DNA of 8,060 nt from S012-113 sp039714715 (lineage in GTDB: Bacteria; Bacteroidota; Bacteroidia; Cytophagales; Cyclobacteriaceae). Both the position numbers and the translations under genes were made by a program. Numbering within the stretch: position 1 is the first letter of the stretch; every line of letters starts with the position of its first letter. Below, in pieces: positions 6,686 through 8,060 of the stretch. Under the pieces are notes generated by a model. It was not told the origin of the DNA and made no database searches. It worked only from the letters and a program-made list of their open reading frames with translations. The stretch is taken from the NCBI GenBank assembly GCA_039714715.1, contig JBDLIU010000208.1, positions 1-8,060 of the forward strand, given 5' to 3'.

Positions 6686-7423
6686 TCAACGAATCCATCT
6701 GTACTTGCTTGAAAACCTTTCGTTATCAATTCTCAACTCATATTCAATGCCGGGTCTGTCCTTTACGAAAAAGTATTGAACCAGATCGGCGTAAAGCTCA
6801 TTCGTATAAAATGCCAGTTTGTTCTCAAATATCCATTCGCCGTCGAAAACGTAGTCCGATTGCATATCGGCAATCAGGAAGTTTCCATATTTTGGGATCT
6901 CCTGCCCTGTCTCAATTATAGAAACATGAATGAAGTTCAGACCGCCATTTTCTTTCATGTATCGATATGCAATTAACTCGTGTTTTTCATCCGGTGAAAC
7001 CTCCCGGCATTCAATAATTCTTTTAAAACCGGGTTCAATATAATCATATGGTTGAACCTCAATTTCTATTCCATTTATTGTTTGGTTCTTTATTTTGTAT
7101 TTCTTGTTTTCCCGTAGGTAAGGGATTACATCCAGCTTTGCTGAAATAGTATCCTGATTCTTCCACCGGACCTTTATTAGGTTTCCCTGAATAGTGAAGT
7201 TTTTTAGATCTACTGTCGAATCGATACTCGTAAGAACAGCCTTCCCGGCCCTACCATAACCGAACGCTCCAAGATCAATACCATAATTCAAAATTACATT
7301 TGAACTGTCAGGAGAGTACAACCTTTCAAATTCGACGAAGTTTGGATCAGACATCAGTATCTCATTTTTTCTGAATGGGATGCATGAGGAAAGAACCAAC
7401 ATAAGGACCAGAAGATACTTCAT
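6686..7423 (-). CDS. Putative lipoprotein of unknown function
   Basis: The 245-residue product starts MKYLLVLMLVLSSC, a very short but clear lipoprotein signal with Cys14 as the lipidated residue. The mature part looks mostly beta-stranded. Two segments resemble each other: residues about 35-60 (LYSPDSSNVILNYGIDLGAF) and about 142-172 (VSPDEKHELIAYRYMKENGG, then FIHVSI). Each has an SPD motif followed by a strand with a Tyr and a Gly-containing turn, which suggests an old internal duplication. I do not recognise a named family. The ATG at 7423 follows the stop of the truncated RDD gene after one base (TGATATG), so in the ancestral operon the two were translationally coupled. The product probably sits at the envelope with the other cluster proteins. 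Confidence 0.8.
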   Translation of the reverse strand: MKYLLVLMLVLSSCIPFRKNEILMSDPNFVEFERLYSPDSSNVILNYGIDLGAFGYGRAGKAVLTSIDSTVDLKNFTIQGNLIKVRWKNQDTISAKLDVIPYLRENKKYKIKNQTINGIEIEVQPYDYIEPGFKRIIECREVSPDEKHELIAYRYMKENGGLNFIHVSIIETGQEIPKYGNFLIADMQSDYVFDGEWIFENKLAFYTNELYADLVQYFFVKDRPGIEYELRIDNERFSSKYRWIR

Positions 7424-7424
7424 A

Positions 7425-7680
7425 TCAATTCTTGATTACCATGGTTTCTGTGAGAGAGTCGTGTAATCCCGTGGGATCCTTTTTAAAATACGTCAACCAA
7501 TCAATTGGTATTGTTCTGATCAGAGATCTTCCAAGGATTTTGTTCCATCTGGGTTTGTTTCCTTGATAGTCTACTATTCTTGTTGAAGTTAGGATTTTCC
7601 CGACAGTAATTGAAAAAGCTGTCTCCAATATGAAATAGTAGAGAACATAGGTAAAGAAAAACGAAGCTTCAAACGGCCAG
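7425..7680 (-). pseudogene. RDD family membrane protein, 5'-truncated
   Basis: The frame from about 7680 to the TGA at 7425-7427 encodes some 84 residues matching the C-terminal half of RDD family proteins. It holds the end of a membrane helix (FFFTYVLYYFILETAF), then ITVGKILTSTRIVDYQGNKP, ILGRSLIRTIP and TGLHDSLTETMVIKN. RDD proteins normally have earlier helices and the Arg-Asp-Asp positions before this point; all of that is missing. An in-frame TAG occurs at 7692-7694, and plus-strand integrase homology begins at about 7682, so the gene is cut at a recombination junction. The nearest usable start is TTG at 7628, which would give only 67 residues and lose the helix. The usual GWHD reads GLHD here. 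The remnant is tightly coupled to the lipoprotein gene behind it and was probably the first or an early gene of the cluster. Confidence 0.78.
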
Positions 7681-7681
7681 G

Positions 7682-7831
7682 GACTGTTATGCTACAACAT
7701 TAAAGCGTGCGGGTGTGTCAAAAGACAATATTGGTGAGATGCTGGGTCATTCAAATTCTGTGGTTACCGAACATTATCTGGCGAGCCTGGATAATGAGAA
7801 GACGCAGGAGATCAATCAGCATATTCTTTGA
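7682..7831 (+). pseudogene. Tyrosine recombinase (integrase) C-terminal fragment
   Basis: In the frame ending at the TGA at 7829-7831, the residues ARDCYATTLKRAGVSKDNIG, then EMLGHSNSVVTEHYLASLDN and EKTQEINQHIL, are the C-terminal end of a tyrosine recombinase. They include the end of box II (ARD, usually ARH), the conserved LGHS His motif and the catalytic Tyr in TEHYL. The C-terminus is complete, but everything before box II is absent. An in-frame TAA lies at 7652-7654, and the homology starts only at about 7670-7682, where the minus-strand RDD coding begins. It has no start codon and cannot make an enzyme. GC is about 45% (7681-7830), lower than the other integrase fragment at 2328-2615. 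The two may therefore come from different integrases rather than one split gene. Confidence 0.78.
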
Positions 7832-7908
7832 TTGAGACTATCCGGCTTTTCCAATATTGCCACCAAAGTTGAATCTCTTCAACCGAAAGGAATGATCTTT
7901 TAACTAGC

Positions 7909-7936
7909 TTTATTTCATTGAATATGTGTATATTTG
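7909..7936 (+). promoter_or_regulatory. Possible Bacteroidetes promoter reading out of the window
   Basis: TATATTTG at 7929-7936 is a perfect match to the Bacteroidetes -7 consensus TAnnTTTG. The upstream element is weak: TTTA at 7909-7912, 16 bases away. Transcription would start around 7942, inside the first 24-bp repeat, so a protein bound to the repeats could block it. No downstream gene is visible within the window. Confidence 0.35.
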
Positions 7937-7940
7937 CAAA

Positions 7941-8007
7941 ATATACTTAAAACGACACAATAAGATATACTTAAAATAACACAACAGCATTTACTTAATT
8001 TGACACA
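7941..8007 (+). repeat. Three tandem 24-bp repeats
   Basis: Units start at 7941, 7965 and 7989. The shared core is ATATACTTAAAA followed by a 2-3 base variable part and RACACA. TACTTAA recurs at 7944, 7968 and 7992, and GACACA/AACACA at 7954, 7978 and 8002, an exact 24-base period. The third copy is the most diverged and is incomplete (it lacks the AAYARS-like tail). Read on the minus strand, the array starts TGTGTC at 8007. That would fit the 5'-TG and multiple transposase-binding sites found at IS21-family ends, but no istA or istB gene is present. Operator sites or iterons are alternatives. Confidence 0.7.
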
Positions 8008-8060
8008 GCGCTGTTCAATAAAAAAGAGATAGAACCGATTAATGAATATTAATTAGAGAC

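Larger units (their letters stand above)
7832..8060. other. Gene-free tail region with promoter element and tandem repeats
   Basis: I see no coding region here. After the integrase remnant comes a 6-bp perfect inverted repeat with a 4-base loop (GTTGAA TCTC TTCAAC, 7868-7883), without the T-run expected of an intrinsic terminator. Then follow a promoter-like element, three 24-bp tandem repeats, and a palindrome ACAGCGCTGT (8005-8014) overlapping the last repeat. The final 45 bases are A-T rich and may be the leader of a gene beyond the window. Confidence 0.6.

Noticed and set aside
7868..7883. Intrinsic terminator after the integrase remnant
   Set aside because: The stem is only 6 bp and is not followed by a T-run.
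7941..8007. CRISPR array
   Set aside because: The 24-bp period contains no unique spacers; similarity covers most of each unit, there are only three copies, and no cas genes are present.

Overview
The window looks like chromosomal DNA of a Bacteroidetes bacterium, probably a Cytophagales- or Flavobacteriia-like organism. The evidence is a low-GC background, starts without Shine-Dalgarno sequences, TTTG/TAnnTTTG-type promoters, several short lipoprotein signal peptides, and proteins recognisable as DUF6090-like, DUF922-like, YcxB-like and RDD families. No search could be run, so all family calls come from reading motifs.

Layout. Every convincing intact gene is on the minus strand. (1) 1-898: an exported alpha/beta-hydrolase-like gene, cut by the window edge, lies downstream of and tightly coupled to a DUF6090-like lipoprotein gene. 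(2) 1007-2203: one reading frame encodes an alpha/beta hydrolase with a complete Ser-Asp-His set fused to a C-terminal AraC-type DNA-binding domain. A good promoter lies at 2265-2295. (3) 2328-2615: a GC-rich plus-strand fragment of a tyrosine recombinase (integrase). (4) 2675-7680: a compact minus-strand cluster. In transcription order it holds a 5'-truncated RDD membrane protein, a lipoprotein, a YcxB-like membrane protein, an exported transglutaminase-like protein, two small four-helix membrane proteins, a membrane-anchored DUF922-like protein with an HEMYH zincin motif, and a final lipoprotein. Several genes overlap or sit 1-4 nt apart. (5) 7682-7831: the C-terminal end of a tyrosine recombinase on the plus strand, abutting the broken end of the RDD gene. 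(6) 7832-8060: no gene. It holds a -7 promoter element and three tandem 24-bp repeats that may be operators, iterons or a solo IS21-like terminus.

Interpretation. The roughly 5-kb envelope cluster is bracketed by two integrase remnants in the same orientation, and the RDD gene is truncated exactly at one of them. This points to past recombination or insertion that separated the cluster from its original 5' end and promoter. The cluster encodes only exported or membrane proteins, including two candidate enzymes (Cys-His-Asp transglutaminase fold and HExxH fold). It is the best candidate here for an undescribed cell-envelope system, but its function is unknown.
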